From positions 62,001-126,000 of the forward strand of contig NZ_QJJM01000004.1 in NCBI RefSeq assembly GCF_003201955.1: a stretch of 64,000 nucleotides of DNA, in the 5' to 3' direction. The DNA comes from Blastomonas natatoria (lineage in GTDB: Bacteria; Pseudomonadota; Alphaproteobacteria; Sphingomonadales; Sphingomonadaceae). Shown here piece after piece: positions 60,693 to 64,000 of this stretch. Every line of letters begins with the position of its first letter. The first letter of the stretch is position 1. The translations under genes were made by a program, and so were the position numbers. The notes below the pieces were generated by a model. The model was not told where the DNA came from, did not search any database, and worked only from the letters and a program-made list of their open reading frames with translations.

Positions 60693-62017
60693 CCGGAGGA
60701 ATTTCCGCACTGTTCATGCGCTGGGGCTGGATCGAGCGCCCGGATGACCTGCAATATGTCGAAGGCATTGTCGCCGCGCTGATCGCCACCGGTGCGCTGA
60801 TGGTCGGCTGGGGGCTGAGCCGCCTTATCTATCTGCGCCTCGCCGCGATCTGGGAAAAGCGCGCGGGCTATGAAAGTCCGCTCGCCCGCCGCCGTATCCG
60901 CGACATGGTGCGCCGCTTCACCACCGCGATGCTGATCGGCATGGCGCTGAACCTCTACCCCTGGAGCCTGATCGCCTCGGTGGTGTTCGGGCTGACGCTG
61001 GCCATCTCGCTGGCGCTGTTCGTCAACGATCTGGTGCGCGGCGTGCGCATGCCCGACTGGCTGGGCACGTTCCTCGGCCTCGCCACGCTCATCTCGATCC
61101 TGGCGAGCATGTTCGGCGGGCTCGATCCGATCACCACCGCGATGGACCGGGTGGGCTTCGATCTCGGCCAGAAGCGCTTCTCGCTGCTCTGGGTCGTCAC
61201 CATCGCGATCACCATCCTGGTGCTCTATACCGCCGCGCGCGTTGTCAACCGCATTGCCGGGCATATCATCGGCAGCAGCGACGGGCTGGACCCCACGCAG
61301 AAGCTGCTGGGGCAGAAGATCGCGGGCGTGGTGGTCATCGTGCTCGCCTTCTTCATCGGCATCGACACGCTGGGCATCGATCTTACCGCCCTGAGCTTCT
61401 TCTCGGGCGCTTTCGGCCTTGCCATCGGCTTCGGCTTGCAGAAGACGATCGGCAATCTGTTTGCCGGCATCATTCTGCTGCTCGACCGGTCGATCAAGCC
61501 CGGCGATGTCATCGCGGTGGGCGACAGTTTCGGCTGGGTGAACAAGATCGGCGTGCGCGCCGTCTCGGTCATCACCCGCGACGGCAAGGAGCATCTGATC
61601 CCGAACGAGGACCTCATGACCACGGCGGTCGAGAACTGGTCCTATTCCGACCGCAACGTGCGCATGCGCATCCCGATCGGGGTAAGTTACAACAGCGACA
61701 TGCAACTCGTCGAAAAACTGCTCCACCAGGCGGTCGATGACGCGCCACGCGTGCTCAGCCAACCGGCGCCACGGGTGTGGATGACCGAGTTTGCCGACAA
61801 CAGCGTCAACTGGGAAATCCGCGCGTGGATCGCCGACCCCGAAGGCGGCATGGGCAATATCCGCGGCGATGTGCTGATGCGGGTGTGGAACCTGTTCAAG
61901 GAACACGGGATCGAGATCCCCTTCCCGCAGCGCGACCTGTACATCAAGGAAATGCCGGGGATGGGCAGGGCCGCGCCTGAAGAAGCGGCACCTCTGGACT
62001 CCCCCCGCTCAGCCTGA
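60689..62017 (+). CDS. MscS family mechanosensitive channel
   Basis: A 442-residue channel: three or four N-terminal helices beyond the basic MscS core, then the pore helix ALSFFSGAFGLAIGFGLQKT, the beta domain (GDVIAVGDSFGWVNKIGVRA, LIPNEDLMTTAVENWSYSD) and a C-terminal alpha/beta domain. It releases solutes during osmotic downshock. Start overlaps metC as ATGA. The last residues SPRSA and the stop are encoded by a REP copy (62004-62033), so the end is probably not the ancestral one. Confidence 0.93.
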
Positions 62018-62033
62018 GCGTCTCGAAGGCCCC
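62004..62033 (+). repeat. REP-like palindrome copy 3
   Basis: CCCGCTCAGCCTGAGCGTCT followed by CGAAGGCCCC, differing from the 49511 copy in the GTC for TTG section. It overlaps the end of the MscS gene and is inverted relative to copy 4. Confidence 0.82.
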
Positions 62034-62063
62034 TCGCGAGGGAAAGGAATAGCCGCACTATCA

Positions 62064-62228
62064 AATCCTCCCACAGCTTGCTGGGGGAGGGGGACCACCC
62101 GCGCAGCGGGTGGTGGAGGGGCAGCGGGTGCGTGCGCTGGATCTCGGTAGGTGCCATCCCGCTTCCCCTCCACCACCGACCTGCGGTCGGCGGTCCCCCT
62201 CCCCGAGACAAGCTCGGGGAGGATTTTG
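62064..62228. repeat. Long imperfect inverted repeat (REPIN-like) nested between REP copies
   Basis: Left arm 62064-62128 (AATCCTCCCACAGCTTGCTG then GGGGAGGGGGACCACC) and right arm 62158-62228 (CCACCGACCTGCGG then GTCCCCCTCCCCGAGACAAG and GGGGAGGATT) pair over most of their length. The centre is about 30 bases. It is a different family from the 41503 and 59281 elements. Confidence 0.8.
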
Positions 62229-62235
62229 GTTGCTG

Positions 62236-62265
62236 GGCCTTCGACAAGCTCAGGCTGAGCGGAGG
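62236..62265 (-). repeat. REP-like palindrome copy 4
   Basis: GGGCCTTCGACAAGCTCAGG followed by CTGAGCGGAG, the inverted partner of copy 3; the two enclose the inverted repeat at 62064-62228. The 267-base gap 62018-62284 holds only these repeats. Confidence 0.85.
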
Positions 62266-62284
62266 TGGGGCGCTATCCGGAAGC

Positions 62285-62797
62285 TCAGGGCTGCTCGGTC
62301 ACCGTCGGCGTGGAGGCCACGGCTTCGGCGGAAAGCACCGGCTTGGCCGCCGCCTTGTCGATGGCGGCGAGCAGACGGCCCGCCTCGGTGCAGCCGCTGT
62401 TGCAGATCGCCTCGATACGCACCAGGTTGCGCCGCGCCTTCTCGACCGCACCGCGCTGGATCATCGCCTCACCCTGGCCTGCCAGCGCCGCGACATCATT
62501 GGGATCGATCCGCAGCGCCTCACGATAATAGCGGATCGCCTTGCCCGGCAGATTCTGCGCACTCGCTACCTGCGCCAGCGCGATATAGGCGGCACGGTTG
62601 CCCGGATCGACCGCGAGTGCAGCCTCGTAAAGCCCGTTGGCCTCATCCAGCTTGCCTGCAGCCTGCACCCTGGCGCCTTCGTCGACCAGCAATTGCGAGG
62701 CCGGGTTCACGGAATAGCGTACCGGCTGACCGATTCCGGTGCTCGAAACAGTGGCAAGAACAAGTGACAAGGCAATGGCGGCAGGCGCAAAACGCAT
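62285..62797 (-). CDS. Secreted tetratricopeptide repeat protein
   Basis: A 170-residue exported protein: signal peptide (MRFAPAAIALSLVLATVSS, cleavage near residue 23), then two or three TPR units (LDEANGLYEAALAVDPGNRA, PGKAIRYYREALRIDPNDVA) and a helical end with two cysteines (ICNSGC). The ATG at 62797 has GGGAG upstream. It follows the rRNA methyltransferase gene by 29 bases on the same strand. Binding partner unknown. Confidence 0.85.
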   Translation of the reverse strand: MRFAPAAIALSLVLATVSSTGIGQPVRYSVNPASQLLVDEGARVQAAGKLDEANGLYEAALAVDPGNRAAYIALAQVASAQNLPGKAIRYYREALRIDPNDVAALAGQGEAMIQRGAVEKARRNLVRIEAICNSGCTEAGRLLAAIDKAAAKPVLSAEAVASTPTVTEQP

Positions 62798-62826
62798 GAA
62801 AATCTCCCAGGCTGGCCGCAAGGCTA

Positions 62827-64000
62827 TCATGATCGGCAGGCTCTTGTGAAGAAGAAGCCATCGGTGCTGTCATGCTGCGGCGTGAGCAGACGACCGGCAA
62901 TCCCCTTATCGGATGCGTCGCAAAGCCTTCCATCGGCTCCGATCGGGCGGCCAATCTGCATATCAAGGGGAACGATAGTCCAGCCCTTGCCAGCGCACAA
63001 GCCGCGCGCGGCCTGGCGTGGCCCCTCGTCAGGCAGCAGCGAGCAGACCGCATAGACCAGGGCGCCGCCGGGGCGCACCAGCCGCATGGCGATCTCGATC
63101 AGCCGCGCCTGTTCTGCCGCAACGCGTGCCAGCCTTTCAGGCGTCAGGCGCCAGCGCGTTTCGGGATTGCGCCGCCAAGTGCCCGAACCGCTGCACGGCG
63201 CATCGACGAGCACCAGATCGGCCTGAACCTCGAACGGGGCGAGCCGCTCCCATTCGCGCCTGGGATCGAGCAGCAACGGCTCGATCCGGTCCGGCCCGGC
63301 GCGCCGTCTGCGCGGCTCCATCGCCTGCAACCGGTCGCGGCTGGTGTCGGAGGCGATGATGCGCGCTGCGGGCAGCATCGCGGAAAGTGCCAGCGTCTTG
63401 CCGCCCGCACCGGCACACAGATCGATCACCAGCCCAGGAGTCTCCTCACCCAGGCACGCCTGGACGATCGCCTGGCTGCCCCAGTCCTGCACGTCGATCG
63501 CGCCCGCCTGCCAGGGCGCGCTGGCCTCGACCGGGGTGTTGCCGGGCAGACGCGCCGCGCGCGGCAGCGCCTCGCTGAACGCGATGTCGGGCCAGATCGC
63601 GCGCAACGCATCCGGATCGGTGCGCGAAGGATCGTATCGCAGATCGAGCGGCGCGCGGTCGAGCAGCGCGGCCTTCTCGCCATCGTCGAACAGCGGTGGC
63701 AGCAACGCCTCGATCCAGCCGGGGATCAGGCCCCCTGTGGCCACCGGCTCGTCATCGCGCAGCGGTGCAGGCCCGTAGCTCGACCCGTCGAACAGCGCGG
63801 CCAATTCCGCATCCTCGCGCGCCAGCCCCGCCAGCGCTGCGCGTCCGTTCTGCGGCAGCTCGCCGAAACGCCGCACCGCGCGCCAGGCGAGATCACGCAC
63901 CGCGCGCCGGTCGCCCGATCCCATATAGCGCCGCTCGCGAAAGAAATTGCGCGCCAGCGTGTCCGCGCTTGCCCCCTGCCCGCGCGCGGCGTTCAGGATT
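62827..64000 (-). CDS. RsmB/NOP family rRNA cytosine-C5 methyltransferase, 5' end outside window
   Basis: The C-terminal 390 residues of a Nol1/Nop2/Sun methyltransferase; the frame runs off the right edge (upstream residues read ARGQGASADTLARNFFRERR). Motif I is VIDLCAGAGGKTLALSAML; the catalytic cysteines are in VDAPCSGSGTWRRNPETRW (motif IV) and VYAVCSLLPDEG (motif VI). It methylates C5 of cytosine in rRNA using SAM; RsmB-like is the best guess, without proof of the target base. An ATG at 63924 lies within the gene and is not the start. Confidence 0.93.
   Translation of the reverse strand, partial: ILNAARGQGASADTLARNFFRERRYMGSGDRRAVRDLAWRAVRRFGELPQNGRAALAGLAREDAELAALFDGSSYGPAPLRDDEPVATGGLIPGWIEALLPPLFDDGEKAALLDRAPLDLRYDPSRTDPDALRAIWPDIAFSEALPRAARLPGNTPVEASAPWQAGAIDVQDWGSQAIVQACLGEETPGLVIDLCAGAGGKTLALSAMLPAARIIASDTSRDRLQAMEPRRRRAGPDRIEPLLLDPRREWERLAPFEVQADLVLVDAPCSGSGTWRRNPETRWRLTPERLARVAAEQARLIEIAMRLVRPGGALVYAVCSLLPDEGPRQAARGLCAGKGWTIVPLDMQIGRPIGADGRLCDASDKGIAGRLLTPQHDSTDGFFFTRACRS

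Overview
The window is a GC-rich, gene-dense chromosomal stretch of an alphaproteobacterium, most likely of the order Sphingomonadales. The evidence is inference from content: a single-cysteine DksA, a histidine phosphotransferase of the ChpT type, NDUFA12 beside a DUF2155 gene and aat, a PEP-CTERM-like Ser/Gly-rich protein, an RF2 with the alphaproteobacterial SPY tripeptide, and intergenic palindromes of the CTTCGACAAGCTCAG type that are common in sphingomonads. No tRNA, rRNA, CRISPR array, prophage or origin was seen.

Layout. 1-4 kb: end of a formate/nitrite-type channel, a TauE/SafE exporter, a TonB-dependent receptor and a small YezD/DUF2292 protein, a plausible sulfur-compound locus. 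4-12 kb: an orphan HisKA_2 sensor kinase, an Rrf2 regulator, PBP1A, serS and the Ser/Gly-rich surface protein. 11.5-22 kb: dksA, a PilZ protein, a CaiB-type CoA transferase, a nitronate monooxygenase-like protein, a lipoprotein methyltransferase, prfB, aat, DUF2155, ndufA12, rpoH, rluD and a JAMM protease. 22-28 kb: chpT followed by a compact chemotaxis operon cheA-cheW-cheY-cheB-cheR with overlapping or tightly spaced genes. 28-44 kb: transporters, an amidase, RNase P RNA (rnpB), a caspase-Sel1 protein, a J-domain protein, small membrane proteins and assorted metabolic enzymes.

44.5-47 kb is the most interesting region. A 1.5-kb IS110-family element sits inside a gene for a secreted repeat protein and splits it into two fragments that rejoin in frame (301 codons). 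The element has a short left and a long right non-coding end, as in the IS1111 group. Its right end contains a segment whose two arms match the two flanks of the insertion site on opposite strands, on either side of a small hairpin, which is the layout of a bridge/seeker RNA target loop. A second segment matches the element's own ends.

47-64 kb: rplU-rpmA with a strong terminator; a GIY-YIG nuclease gene bracketed by 30-bp inverted repeats; a ParA-type ATPase operon with a TPR/SPOR lipoprotein; a Sel1/SPOR protein followed by 18-bp tandem repeats; an NlpD-like LytM protein with a potassium channel; surE; sseA-metC-mscS; a TPR protein; and an RsmB-type rRNA methyltransferase cut by the window edge. 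Several intergenic spaces hold long imperfect inverted repeats (REPIN-like), two of which supply the final codons of neighbouring genes.
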